From Flavobacteriales bacterium (GTDB lineage: Bacteria > Bacteroidota > Bacteroidia > Flavobacteriales_F > PHOS-HE28), in NCBI GenBank assembly GCA_016718655.1, contig JADKCV010000001.1, positions 186,001-250,000 of the forward strand: a stretch of 64,000 nucleotides of DNA, given 5' to 3'. The notes under the pieces are model-generated. The model did not search any database and was not told the DNA's origin. It worked only from the letters and a program-made list of their open reading frames with translations. Shown piece by piece: positions 17,961 through 27,049 of this stretch (position 1 is its first letter; every line of letters begins with the position of its first letter). The position numbers were made by a program, and so were the translations under genes.

Positions 17961-18106
17961 TTCGCAGTTTCAGTTGTCAGGCTTCCGATAGCTAAGGGAA
18001 CTGATCAGGGCTCCTCGGCGGAACCTCCTGTATGCGTGTTACCTCGAGGGCGCGGCACCACGCTCCAAAGGGCGCCCGCCCCGCCTGACAACTGACAACT
18101 GCGAAC
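17960..18106. repeat. Long inverted repeat (about 23-base arms) bracketing a 100-base spacer
   Basis: The left arm (17960-17982) begins at the last base of the pssA stop codon. The right arm (18083-18106) is its reverse complement with one extra base, and contains CTGACAACTGACAACTG. The 100-base spacer has no open frame but holds GC-rich pairing segments (CTCGGCGGAACCTCC, GGGCGCGGCACC). Size and terminal inverted repeats suit a MITE-like element or a structured RNA. No flanking target duplication is clear to the eye. It could also act as a read-through barrier between pssA and purS. Confidence 0.55.
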
Positions 18107-18140
18107 GGCCAACTGAAAACCCGTTACCATCTTTGCACCC

Positions 18141-18395
18141 ATGAAGAACTTCCGTGCCTCCATCGATGTCATGCCCCACGACAACTTGCTGGACCCTCAG
18201 GGCAAGGCCGTTTCAGGCGCTATGGGCAACCTCGGACTGCCCGAGATCCACGGCGTGCGCATCGGCAAACACATCACCCTACAGGTGGAGGCCAAGGACA
18301 AAAAGGCCGCGGAGATGAAGGTGGACGAGGCCTGCAAGAAATTGTTGGCCAACCAGATCATGGAGAAGTACAGCTTCTCGGTCGAAGAGGCCTGA
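18141..18395 (+). CDS. purS: Phosphoribosylformylglycinamidine synthase subunit PurS
   Basis: An 84-residue protein of normal PurS length. The pattern is typical: N-terminal strand (FRASIDVMPHDNLLDPQGKAV), then LGLPEIHGVRIGKHITLQVE, and a C-terminal helix with KLLANQIMEKYSFSVEE. PurS is the small dimeric subunit that joins PurL to PurQ in the FGAM synthase complex of purine synthesis. Having it as a separate gene means PurL here should be the small type. purQ and purL are not adjacent. A near-consensus -7 box (CATCTTTG, 18128-18135) lies only five bases before the ATG. Confidence 0.93.
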   Translation: MKNFRASIDVMPHDNLLDPQGKAVSGAMGNLGLPEIHGVRIGKHITLQVEAKDKKAAEMKVDEACKKLLANQIMEKYSFSVEEA

Positions 18396-18444
18396 TCCTG
18401 GGCTCCACGGTCTTCGCTCGCGGGTCCACGACCTACGTAATGCT

Positions 18445-19176
18445 TCACTGCACTTTACGGCGCAGCACGAAATTGCGGCCCAGGTACTTCTCCCGCACCT
18501 CTGCATCCCCCGCCAGTTCCTCCGCTGTTCCCTGTTTCAGGATCCGACCTTCATAGAGCAGATAGGCCCGATCCGTGATACTCAACGTTTCCTGCACGTT
18601 GTGATCGGTGATCAGGATACCGATGTTCTTGTCCTTCAACTTGGCCACGATGCCTTGGATGTCCTCCACAGCGATGGGGTCGACACCGGCAAAGGGCTCA
18701 TCGAGCAGAATGAAGCGGGGCTCTGTAGCCAGTGCCCGGGCGATCTCGGTGCGTCGCCGTTCGCCGCCGCTGAGCACATCGCCCATGTTCTTCCGCACAT
18801 GTTGTAAACTGAACTCGTCCAGAAGCTCCTCCAGCTTCCGCGCCTGCTCGGTCCTTGACTTGTCGGTCATCTCCAAGATCGCACGGATGTTGTCCTCCAC
18901 ACTGAGCTTGCGGAACACACTGGCCTCCTGCGGAAGATAGCCGATCCCTTTCTGGGCCCTTCGATACATGGCCAGGTCGGTGATGTCCTCGTTATCCAGG
19001 TAGATGTGTCCTTCATTGGGCTTCACGAGCCCTACGATCATGTAGAAGCTGGTGGTCTTGCCCGCCCCGTTCGGCCCTAGGAGTCCAACGATCTCGCCTT
19101 GCCGCACCTCCACGCTCACACCGTTGACGACGGTGCGTTTCTTATATCGTTTGAAGATGGTATCGGCGCGCAGCAT
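18445..19176 (-). CDS. lptB: Lipopolysaccharide export ABC transporter ATP-binding protein LptB
   Basis: A 243-residue ABC ATPase. Walker A GPNGAGKTTSFYMIVGLV, signature VLSGGERRRTEIARAL, Walker B RFILLDEPFAGVDPIAVEDI and switch His in ILITDHNVQETL are all present. The LptB-typical stretches YLPQEASVFRKLSVEDNI and AYLLYEGRILKQGTAEEL separate it from other ABC ATPases. It powers the LptFG pump that lifts LPS from the inner membrane to the periplasmic bridge. It is the last gene of a tatC-DUF5686-lptB unit, starting two bases after the stop of the DUF5686 gene. Confidence 0.95.
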   Translation of the reverse strand: MLRADTIFKRYKKRTVVNGVSVEVRQGEIVGLLGPNGAGKTTSFYMIVGLVKPNEGHIYLDNEDITDLAMYRRAQKGIGYLPQEASVFRKLSVEDNIRAILEMTDKSRTEQARKLEELLDEFSLQHVRKNMGDVLSGGERRRTEIARALATEPRFILLDEPFAGVDPIAVEDIQGIVAKLKDKNIGILITDHNVQETLSITDRAYLLYEGRILKQGTAEELAGDAEVREKYLGRNFVLRRKVQ

Positions 19177-19178
19177 GA

Positions 19179-21680
19179 TCAGAAGTTGAAGAAAAGCTTG
19201 GCCCGTAAAGCGAAGGGCGCCGTATTGGCGTGGTCGTTGTACCGCAATCGCCAGATCACGTCAAAGCGTAACACCTTCAGGATGTTCTCCACCCCGGCGC
19301 TCGCTTCCATGAACGGTCCATTGTACAACGAATACATGTCTTCCAGTAACAAGAGCTCTTGGCCATGCTTGCCGTCCAGATCGCCTGCCACGGCCTTGAA
19401 GGTGGCCACCTCCCGCCACTTCAGGCGACGCATCAAGGGGATACGGTTCAGGAAGAGGCCTTCGAAGTGGTGCTCGGCGGTCACCTGCACGTATCGATCA
19501 CTGATGAATTCGAAGAAGTTCATGGTATTGAAGGCAGCATCGTCCAGGTAGAAGGTCTCATTACCACTGTGTATGATGAGCAACGGGTAGGGCAACGTCC
19601 CGTAGATACGACCGCCCTCCACCGTGGTGCGGGTCCACCCTACTGCTCCAAGTTGCCAACGCTTGTAGATGCGGCCGACCACCTTGGTGTATTCGTAGTC
19701 GCTCTCCAGGATGTCAGGTGCCCCATAGGCCAGGTGCAATTCCAGGGTGGGGAACTTATTGAAGCCCACGGATACCCGATCGAATTCACCGCTCACATAT
19801 TTCTCGCGGTAGGCGAAGCGGGTGTTCAGGCTCAGCTCGGCCGTCCGTATGCTTCCCACCGTGGTCAGCCGGGGCACCTCGTCGAACACCACCTTCTCAT
19901 AGGCAAGTTCACCCAACGCTTGTAGTGTGCGATACCGCACCATCACCTCGTTGGTGAATCCTGCGAACCACTCCCGCTCCAGACTGACATTCCATTCCTC
20001 CACATCGGTGAGTTTCGTGTTGGGATTCCGCCGGAAGACGCTACCAAGCAGGTTGTCGTTGCGGAAAGCGTTCACGCTTTGACCGAGCTGTTCCACGTCG
20101 TGTTTGTAGGAGGCCCGATAGAGTAGTCGGGGTTCCTTGCTGATGAACCCACGCGTGGCCAAACCGAACTTGAAGCGTTCGTCAAGGAACCCGTACGCGC
20201 TATAGCCCTCGAATTCCACCCAGGTGCTGAAGCTGTTGCTGGTGCGCCCGCCCAAACGCAGGCGCATTCCTTCCACCGGATTGAAACTGACCGTGGTGAA
20301 GTAGGGCCCCAGTTCGACCTTACCCCGCTCGTAATAACCCGTGACGATGGTGCTCACGATATCCACGTAGGTACGGAACCGTGGTATCGTCTTCATGGTG
20401 TCCACCATCTCATAGATGGCGAGTTCCTTGGCCGAGAGTTGTTCATGGCGCTGGGTGTCCCAATAATCAGCGCCGAGGCTCAAGGGGTCGATCTCCACCA
20501 CCACTTGGTCAACACCGGCGTAGAACGCATCATCCTTGAGTTGGTTGATCACAAAGTCGCGGTAGGTGGCCGTGCGTCTGCCATAGAATCCCTGTACAGC
20601 GTTCTTGTTGCGCTCCCCGGTGTCCTTGATCACGTTCAGGTCCACCACGAGCTCGTCCCGTGTGAGCATCCAAACCTCGTCGGCCACCAGGTCGTATTGC
20701 TGCTTCACCCAGAAACCCTGAACGAAATTGAGGTTGGCGCCTTCGGCGATCCCCGCTTCGATCCGATGCACGGCATAGGTGGTATCATTGATCCACATCT
20801 CACCCTTGAAAGCAAGTTCCTGCGGCCGCTTGGGCTTGAACTCCAACTTATAGCACCAGTGGTTTCCCACGAAGTTGCTGTCCGTGAGGAAGTAGTCATA
20901 GAAGGCACGGCCACCATCGGCTATGGGGCTGATGAAGTTCTTGCCGAACACCACGAGGTAATTGTCGTAGATGTTCACGTTCTGGTACATATCACCCATG
21001 AACTGGCTCACGCTCTCATTCTCGATGCCGCTCACCTTGGTCCCACGTATGTACTCGCGTTGCGCCTTGGGCTTCTGCCGGTAATACACCTCGCTGATGC
21101 TTTCGGTCATGAAGATCGGCAGGTAGGGCTTGGCATCCGTGCTGTCGATGTTGTCGAAGATGAAGGCGAATGGCTTGAACAGTTTCTTTTGAGTGAACTC
21201 CTCGGTGATGTTGTTCAGATCGAACTCGATCTTGTTATAGGCATCATATTCATAAGCCTCCAACTTCTCCCGGTTGTTCACCGGCTTGTTCTGCACCACA
21301 CGACGCAGGATCGCGAACGCTGGATTCTCATCCGATGGTTTGATGACCACTTCGGTGAGTTGGACCTTACTGGGCGCCAGCGCGATGTTGATGACCTGGG
21401 CCTTGTCCTTACGGACCGGCAGCGCGCGCGACACGTAGCCCACCGACGATACCCGGATGGAATCCGTGGCGTAGTAGGTATCGATACCATACTGGCCGAG
21501 AATATCGGTGGTGGTCCCGATACGGCTGTCCACGAAGGCGATATTCACGAACGGAAGGGTCTCGCCCGTGGTAGCATCGGTGACCACGCCACTCACCTTG
21601 GTGGTCTGCGCATGGATCAGCGCAGGGAATGCACCGCAAAGGAGGATCGATCCAACGAACCAACGGACCGAGGCCATCAT
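19179..21680 (-). CDS. DUF5686 and carboxypeptidase-regulatory-like domain outer-membrane protein
   Basis: I chose the ATG at 21680 (833 residues); the frame is open to 22181 but that part lies over tatC and is a shadow. After the signal peptide (VRWFVGSILLCGAFPALIHAQ) comes a CarboxypepD_reg-like beta-sandwich (TTKVSGVVTDATTGETLPFVN ... VQLTEVVIKPSDENPA), then the DUF5686 region with AFAILRRVVQNKPVNNREK, YEYDAYNKIEFDLNN and FMTESISEVYYR. The last 350 residues alternate as barrel strands and end LRAKLFFNF, with a terminal Phe as usual for outer-membrane barrels. Function is unknown; the family is widespread in Bacteroidota. ATGA overlap with tatC shows coupling. Confidence 0.88.
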   Translation of the reverse strand: MMASVRWFVGSILLCGAFPALIHAQTTKVSGVVTDATTGETLPFVNIAFVDSRIGTTTDILGQYGIDTYYATDSIRVSSVGYVSRALPVRKDKAQVINIALAPSKVQLTEVVIKPSDENPAFAILRRVVQNKPVNNREKLEAYEYDAYNKIEFDLNNITEEFTQKKLFKPFAFIFDNIDSTDAKPYLPIFMTESISEVYYRQKPKAQREYIRGTKVSGIENESVSQFMGDMYQNVNIYDNYLVVFGKNFISPIADGGRAFYDYFLTDSNFVGNHWCYKLEFKPKRPQELAFKGEMWINDTTYAVHRIEAGIAEGANLNFVQGFWVKQQYDLVADEVWMLTRDELVVDLNVIKDTGERNKNAVQGFYGRRTATYRDFVINQLKDDAFYAGVDQVVVEIDPLSLGADYWDTQRHEQLSAKELAIYEMVDTMKTIPRFRTYVDIVSTIVTGYYERGKVELGPYFTTVSFNPVEGMRLRLGGRTSNSFSTWVEFEGYSAYGFLDERFKFGLATRGFISKEPRLLYRASYKHDVEQLGQSVNAFRNDNLLGSVFRRNPNTKLTDVEEWNVSLEREWFAGFTNEVMVRYRTLQALGELAYEKVVFDEVPRLTTVGSIRTAELSLNTRFAYREKYVSGEFDRVSVGFNKFPTLELHLAYGAPDILESDYEYTKVVGRIYKRWQLGAVGWTRTTVEGGRIYGTLPYPLLIIHSGNETFYLDDAAFNTMNFFEFISDRYVQVTAEHHFEGLFLNRIPLMRRLKWREVATFKAVAGDLDGKHGQELLLLEDMYSLYNGPFMEASAGVENILKVLRFDVIWRLRYNDHANTAPFALRAKLFFNF

Positions 21681-22522
21681 ACCGGTTGACGCGTTAAAGT
21701 ACCACTGGTCACCTGTCCGGACTTGGAGCGGACGGCCCTTGCGGAAACCAGTATGCTGAACTCGTAGAGCACCATCAACGGCCCAGACACGATCAACTGG
21801 CTCACCACATCCGGAGGCGTGAGAATGGCCGCGATGATAAGGATCGCTACGAAGGCGTGTTTGCGGTAGGTGCGGAGGAATTCCGGTCCCACGATACCCG
21901 CCTTGGTCAGGAACAGGATGACAAGAGGCATTTCGAAGACGATCCCGGTCCAAAGGGTCACGGAAGTGATCATTGCCACATAACTGTCCAAGGCAACAGC
22001 ATTCTGCACCGAGCCGCTGACCTGATAGGCGCCGAAGAACTGGATGCTTAGAGGAGCCAGCATGTAATAGCCGAAAAGGACCCCGGTCAAGAAAAGGACC
22101 GTGGCAAAAGCCACCACACCGCGCAAAGACCGTCGTTCGGTGGGGTGCAGACCGGGACCCACGAAGCGCCACATCTCCCATAGCACGTAAGGAAAGGCTA
22201 TGATGAACCCGGCTACGAAGGAGACGATCAAGTGGGTGAAGAACTGCCCGCTCATGCTGATGTTCTGAAGCGTGAAGCCGAGCTCACTGGCACATAGGGC
22301 CTCTCCCATTCCCAAGCGGTGGCCCAACGCACAGAATGCCCTATACGTGATGAAGCCAGGTTCCTTCGGGGCCAGGATCACCTGATCGAACAGGAAGTCC
22401 TTCGCTATGAATGCGGCCACCATGGCCACCACGATGGCAATGGCCGAGCGCACGAGGGTCCAGCGGAGCTCCTCCAGATGCTCGAGGAAGGTCATTTCCT
22501 GACCGGACTGTGGCGGGGACAA
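21677..22522 (-). CDS. tatC: Sec-independent (twin-arginine) protein translocase subunit TatC
   Basis: A 281-residue inner-membrane protein with six hydrophobic segments. The TatC signature is present: MTFLEHLEELRWTLVRSA at the N-terminus with the conserved Glu residues that bind the Arg-Arg signal, and the central block FVAGFIIAFPYVLWEMWRFVGPGLHPTERR. LTPPDVVSQLIVSGPLMVLYE lies near the C-terminus. TatC recognises Tat signal peptides; the SoxB-like protein at 57023-58810 has such a signal, so it is a likely client. The start may be the ATG at 22522 or nine residues later at 22495. It is the first gene of the tatC-DUF5686-lptB unit. TatA is not in the window. Confidence 0.94.
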   Translation of the reverse strand: MSPPQSGQEMTFLEHLEELRWTLVRSAIAIVVAMVAAFIAKDFLFDQVILAPKEPGFITYRAFCALGHRLGMGEALCASELGFTLQNISMSGQFFTHLIVSFVAGFIIAFPYVLWEMWRFVGPGLHPTERRSLRGVVAFATVLFLTGVLFGYYMLAPLSIQFFGAYQVSGSVQNAVALDSYVAMITSVTLWTGIVFEMPLVILFLTKAGIVGPEFLRTYRKHAFVAILIIAAILTPPDVVSQLIVSGPLMVLYEFSILVSARAVRSKSGQVTSGTLTRQPV

Positions 22523-22727
22523 AAGGAGGGGTACTAGGGCACCAAAGATAGACGGTCATGCAGGGTGTCCCGGGGCACGGTACTCCAGTTATCAACGGCC
22601 GCCACCGGCAGGACCCGTCGGGTGTGGCACCCCTGTCTTTCACAAAATTTGCAGGTTCCAATTGCACTCCGCACCGTACATTTAAGCGTTCAAAACTCCT
22701 TGGCACTGCTCCTGCCGCACTTACGCA

Positions 22728-24917
22728 ATGATCCACGTCGACCTCACACCACGCGAAGCCCTCGAACAGTTCTTCGGATTCGATAAATTCAAAGGGGAAC
22801 AGGAATCCATCATCCAGAGCGTGCTGGATGGACGGAACACCTTCGTCATCATGCCTACCGGAGGGGGCAAAAGTCTCTGCTATCAACTGCCTGCTCTGAT
22901 GATGGAGGGCACGGCCATCGTGGTCAGCCCGCTCATCGCCCTGATGAAGAACCAGGTGGACGCCCTGCGCGGCTTCAGCGATGAGGAGGGCGTGGCCCAC
23001 TTCCTGAATAGCTCCCTCACGCGCAACGAAGCCATGAAAGTGCGCCAGGACATCACTGAGGGCCGCACCAAGATCCTTTACGTAGCGCCAGAATCGCTCA
23101 CCAAGAAGGAGAATGTCGAGTTCCTTACGGATATCAAGATCAGCTTCTTCGCGATCGATGAAGCGCACTGCATCAGCGAGTGGGGCCATGACTTCCGCCC
23201 TGAGTATCGGCGCCTGCGCACCATCTTCGATGAGATCAAGCGCGTACCGGTCATCGCCTTGACAGCGACTGCCACTGAAAAGGTACAGGAGGACATCCTC
23301 AAGAACCTCGACATCCCCGATGCCAAGGTTTATAAGGACAGCTTCAACCGACCTAACCTCTATTACGAGATCCGCCCCAAGAAGGACGTGGGCCGGGAGA
23401 TCATCCGCTTCATCAAGCAGCACGAGGGGCGTAGCGGCATCATCTATTGCCTCAGCCGCAAGAAGGTGGAGGAGATGGCCGAGATGCTCAACGTCAATGG
23501 CATCAAGGCCTTGCCCTACCACGCTGGCATGGACGCCCACCAACGCGCAAGCCACCAGGACCAGTTCCTCATGGAGCAGGTGGACGTGATCGTGGCCACG
23601 ATCGCCTTCGGAATGGGTATCGACAAGCCGGACGTGCGCTTCGTCATCCACCACGACATCCCCAAGAGCTTGGAGAGCTACTACCAGGAGACCGGGCGCG
23701 CGGGTCGTGATGGAGGAGAAGGCAAGTGCATCGCGTTCTACAGCTACAAGGACATCGAGAAGCTGGAGAAGTTCCTTCAGGGCAAACCCGTGGCCGAACA
23801 GGAGATCGGCAAACAACTACTTGCCGATACGGTCAGCTTCGCTGAGACCAGCATGTGCCGCCGTAAGTTCCTCTTGCACTATTTCGGTGAGCAATACGAT
23901 GATACCAAATGCCAGAACGGCTGCGACAACTGCGCCAACCCGAAGGAGCAGTTCGAGGGCAAGGCCGATCTGGCCCTGGTCTTGAAAGCCGTTAAGGAGA
24001 GCAAGGAGCGGCACCGGGCCAAATTCATCTGTGACCTCATCACCGGCACGGAGACCAGTGAGATCAAGAACTACAAGGGCGACAAGTTGAAGGTGTACGG
24101 GGAAGGTTCCGATAAGGATACCCACCACTGGATGGCTGTGGTACGCCAGGCCAATGTGGGCGGATATCTGCACAAGGATATCGAGACCTATGGCAACCTC
24201 AGCCTGACCGAGGCTGGGAAGAAGTTCCTGGCGAAGCCGACGTCCATCAAGTTCGTGAAGGAGCGCGACTACAGCGATTTCGAGGGAGGTGGCGAGGATG
24301 AACCCATCGCTCGGGGAGGCGCTGCGGCCGATGAGAAGCTCATGGTCATGTTGAAGGACCTGCGTCGAAGCCAGGCCCAGAAACTGAAACTTCAGCCTTG
24401 GGTGCTGTTCGGTGATCCTTCGTTGGAGGAGATGACGATGCGCTATCCCGTGACCATCGAGGAGCTCACCCAGGTGAGCGGCGTTGGACCCGGTAAGGCC
24501 CAGAAGTTCGGGAAACCCTTCGTGGACCTCATTGCGCGGTATGTGGAGGAGAACGACATCGAGCGCGCCGAGGAAGTGACCGTTCGCTCCGTGGTGAACA
24601 AGAGTGGCAACAAGGTCCACATCATCCAGAACATCGACAAGCGCCTACCGCTCGACGCGATCGCCAAGGCCCGCAACCTAACGATGGATGCCCTGCTCAC
24701 CGAACTGGAGAGCATCGTACAAAGCGGCACCAAGCTCGATATCAACTACCACCTGAACGATGTCTTCGAGCCGGAGACCTTGGAGGAGATCATGGACTAC
24801 TTCCGCGATGCCGAGTCGGACGACATCGAGGCTGCGCGCGTGGAGTTCGACAGCGATTACAGCGAAGAGGAGCTCCGTATGGTGCGGTTGAAGTTCATGA
24901 GCGAGGTGGCGAACTAA
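22728..24917 (+). CDS. recQ: ATP-dependent DNA helicase RecQ
   Basis: A 729-residue superfamily 2 helicase. Walker A (MPTGGGKSLCYQLPAL, Lys near residue 48), motif Ia VVSPLIALMKNQVDAL, DEAH box with the RecQ aromatic loop (AIDEAHCISEWGHDFRPEYRRL), VIALTATATEKVQEDI and YYQETGRAGRDG are all intact. A zinc-binding RQC part (CRRKFLLHYFG, CQNGCDNC) and an HRDC-like domain (GVGPGKAQKFGKPFVDLI) follow, and the protein ends with an extra acidic segment of about 130 residues. RecQ unwinds forked and recombination DNA. It diverges from tatC across a 205-base gap without a strong consensus promoter that I can see. Confidence 0.95.
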   Translation: MIHVDLTPREALEQFFGFDKFKGEQESIIQSVLDGRNTFVIMPTGGGKSLCYQLPALMMEGTAIVVSPLIALMKNQVDALRGFSDEEGVAHFLNSSLTRNEAMKVRQDITEGRTKILYVAPESLTKKENVEFLTDIKISFFAIDEAHCISEWGHDFRPEYRRLRTIFDEIKRVPVIALTATATEKVQEDILKNLDIPDAKVYKDSFNRPNLYYEIRPKKDVGREIIRFIKQHEGRSGIIYCLSRKKVEEMAEMLNVNGIKALPYHAGMDAHQRASHQDQFLMEQVDVIVATIAFGMGIDKPDVRFVIHHDIPKSLESYYQETGRAGRDGGEGKCIAFYSYKDIEKLEKFLQGKPVAEQEIGKQLLADTVSFAETSMCRRKFLLHYFGEQYDDTKCQNGCDNCANPKEQFEGKADLALVLKAVKESKERHRAKFICDLITGTETSEIKNYKGDKLKVYGEGSDKDTHHWMAVVRQANVGGYLHKDIETYGNLSLTEAGKKFLAKPTSIKFVKERDYSDFEGGGEDEPIARGGAAADEKLMVMLKDLRRSQAQKLKLQPWVLFGDPSLEEMTMRYPVTIEELTQVSGVGPGKAQKFGKPFVDLIARYVEENDIERAEEVTVRSVVNKSGNKVHIIQNIDKRLPLDAIAKARNLTMDALLTELESIVQSGTKLDINYHLNDVFEPETLEEIMDYFRDAESDDIEAARVEFDSDYSEEELRMVRLKFMSEVAN

Positions 24918-24944
24918 GTATGCACCGGACCAAAGACACCGAGC

Positions 24945-25109
24945 ATGGGACGTATGGTGATGGTAGTAGGCTTGGTCGCACTATTCCTCGGATGGGTGCT
25001 TTACCGGGCGCTGGTGAAACGCGACCTTAAGGAACACCGGGGCACCTTGACCCTTGGGCTCATGTTCTTAGGCATCTGGGGAGGGTTATATTGGTTGCTG
25101 TGGGCGTAG
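24945..25109 (+). CDS. Small two-helix membrane protein
   Basis: A 54-residue frame from ATG 24945 to TAG 25109. It encodes a hydrophobic helix (VMVVGLVALFLGWVLY), a short charged loop (RALVKRDLKEHRG) and a second helix (LTLGLMFLGIWGGLYWLLW). The inside-positive loop and clean hairpin shape look real rather than random. It lies between recQ (27 bases upstream) and the next small gene (17 bases downstream), probably in the same transcript. No family is recognised. Confidence 0.6.
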   Translation: MGRMVMVVGLVALFLGWVLYRALVKRDLKEHRGTLTLGLMFLGIWGGLYWLLWA

Positions 25110-25126
25110 CTGGACGCTGAACACCC

Positions 25127-25462
25127 ATGGGTCCCAACGAACTCAGCCTTGTCGCCAAGCACGTGATGAAGCTGCTGGTGGAACGGCGCTACGATGAACT
25201 CGAACAGGCCACCGGAGGTGTGCGCTTGAGCGCTGATGCCATGATGGATGCCGTGGAGGACATCGGAGCACCTTTGGTGATGCCACCTCCGACCGTGTGG
25301 AGCAACCTACAGGTGACCGCCGTGCGCAACTGGCCCGGCGCGTTCTCCGTGCACGTGGACCTTTACACCGCCCTCGGCCGATCCACGCATGTGGTAGAGA
25401 TGACCGTGCACGAGAAGAACGGAAGGCCGGTGATCGAGCTGGACGATATCGTGCACCGGTGA
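25127..25462 (+). CDS. Small hypothetical protein, DUF7668-like
   Basis: A 111-residue cytosolic protein. The pattern of an N-terminal helix (LVAKHVMKLLVERRYDELEQ), TGGVRLSADAMMDAVEDIG, a PPP motif (VMPPPTVWSNLQV) and C-terminal strands ending VIELDDIVHR resembles what I remember of the DUF7668 family; this is a weak recollection. No catalytic residues stand out. It follows the two-helix membrane protein by 17 bases and converges with the M20 amidohydrolase, whose stop is six bases away. Confidence 0.7.
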   Translation: MGPNELSLVAKHVMKLLVERRYDELEQATGGVRLSADAMMDAVEDIGAPLVMPPPTVWSNLQVTAVRNWPGAFSVHVDLYTALGRSTHVVEMTVHEKNGRPVIELDDIVHR

Positions 25463-25468
25463 ACGCGG

Positions 25469-26678
25469 TCAGCGCAGTTCGCTGAGCGCCCCAGCGGCCA
25501 TCAGCCCGGCACCCAGCACCATCGCGTTCTCGTCCACGTCGAACTCCTCGCGGTGCAAACCGGATCGACTCCCGGGCACATCCGGGTTACCCGTACCAAG
25601 GCGGAAGAAGCAACCGGGCATCACATGCGTGTAGTACGCGAAATCCTCGGCACCCATGCGGATGTCCATGTCCACCACGTTCTCCGCACCTACATAATCC
25701 ACGGCCACTGCTCGGATGCGGGCGTTGAGCTCGGGATCGTTCTTCACCACGGGTGATCCCTTCACCAGCCGGAAGTCCAGTTCACCACCCATGCTGCGCA
25801 CCAGTTCGCCGGCCATGCGTGGTAAGAGATCATGAAGCTCGGCTCGCCACCCTTCATCGAAGGTGCGGAGCGTGCCATCGATGGTCACCTGATCGGGGAT
25901 GATGTTCGTGGCGCCGTTGGCGATGACCTTGCCGAAGGACATGACCATGGGGCGACCGGGCTTGTTACGTCGGCTCACCACCTGTTGCAGGCTGACCAGC
26001 AGGTGTGCAGCGATGATCACGGGATCGATGCAGAGGTGTGGGGAACCCGCATGCCCACCGAGTCCTTTCACCGTCAGGTACATCTCATCCGCTGCGGCCA
26101 TGAACGGGCCACTACGGAAGCCGAGCATACCGGAGGCCAAGTTCCGGGGTCACGTGTTGGCCCAGGATACCCGAAGGCTTGGGATCATTGAGCACGCCTT
26201 CCTTCACCAGTAGCGAAGCGCCACCAGGCTCCTTCTCCTCGCCGGGCTGGAACACGAGCATCACCGTGCCGCTCCACTCCTTGCGTAGGCGATGCAGTGC
26301 GATGCCCGCACCAAGGACCATACTGGTGTGCACATCGTGCCCGCAAGCATGCATCACGCCGGGCACGGTACTGCAATAGCCGGGCTTGCCCACTTCCTGG
26401 ATGGGCAGGGCATCGAGGTCCGCGCGGAGCGCGAAACAGCGCTCGGAAGGTGCGGCCTCACCCTTCACCACTGCGATGACACCGGTACCAGGCGCATCCG
26501 AAGTGAGCTTCCCCACTCCCTTGCGGGTGGCGATGCCTTCCCCGCGTAATACCTCGTCCACGAAGGCTGCGGTGAGGTGCTCGTGGAAGGAGAGCTCGGG
26601 GTGGCGGTGCAAATGCCTGCGCCAACCGATCATGGTGGGCTGCAGCAGCGCGAGTTCGTGTTTGATGCGATCGATCAC
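25469..26678 (-). pseudogene. M20D-family amidohydrolase (hippurate/N-acyl amino acid hydrolase type), frameshifted
   Basis: Two overlapping frames together make one M20 peptidase of about 402 residues. The N-terminal part runs from a GTG at 26678 (overlapping the TauE stop as GTGA) with metal-site motifs GVMHACGHDVHTSMVLGAG, VFQPGEEKEPGGASLLV and GILGQHVTPEL. The frame then jumps near 26137, where one base too many in GGCC breaks the reading, and continues as ASGMLGFRSGPFMAAADEMYLTVKGLGGHAGSPH ... ATNIIPDQVTIDGTLRTF to the stop at 25469. All expected zinc ligands are present across the two parts. A base-calling error or a young pseudogene are both possible. The enzymes cleave N-acyl amino acids or related amides. 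Confidence 0.82.
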
Positions 26679-27049
26679 TTGTTCAGAAGGAGCTTGAAGG
26701 ACGCGAGCAATAGGATGACCCCGAAGATCTTGCGCAGTTGATCGACCGGAAGGGCCAGTGCCCACTTGCCACCGAAGTAACCGCCCACCACGAAGGCAGT
26801 AGCGATCACACCCACCACCTTGGGATCGATATGACCAGCCTTGTAATAATCGCGAGCAGCGAGGAACACCACCGGTAACATCAGCACCGCCAGACTGGTC
26901 CCCTGCGCTTGGTGCTGTGAATAACCGAGCAACCACACCATCGCTGGAACCATCACCAAGCCACCGCCGATGCCTACCAACCCGCTCAGCATTCCCGCCA
27001 CCACACCGATCACCACCAACCACACCACCACCTGCGGACCCATGATCAT
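26675..27049 (-). CDS. TauE/SafE-family membrane protein, half size
   Basis: A 124-residue membrane protein with about four helices. The opening block GVVAGMLSGLVGIGGGLVMVPAMVWLLGYSQHQAQGTSLAVLMLPV is the TauE/SafE repeat, seen once only; full members have two such repeats and about 250 residues. Single-repeat forms are known and would need to dimerise. It ends FGVILLLASFKLLLNK. The family carries sulfite, organosulfonates or similar anions, but the substrate here is unknown. It touches both neighbours: its ATG shares a base with the stop of the gene upstream and its stop overlaps the GTG of the amidohydrolase. Confidence 0.85.
   Translation of the reverse strand: MIMGPQVVVWLVVIGVVAGMLSGLVGIGGGLVMVPAMVWLLGYSQHQAQGTSLAVLMLPVVFLAARDYYKAGHIDPKVVGVIATAFVVGGYFGGKWALALPVDQLRKIFGVILLLASFKLLLNK

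Noticed and set aside
21681..22181. N-terminal extension of the DUF5686 gene by 167 codons
   Set aside because: It lies entirely over tatC in another frame and would bury the signal peptide. The ATGA at 21677-21680 is the natural start.
22341..23816. Minus-strand open frame of 491 codons over recQ and the start of tatC
   Set aside because: Most of it is antisense to recQ and the rest lies over tatC in another frame. The composition is of the shadow type.
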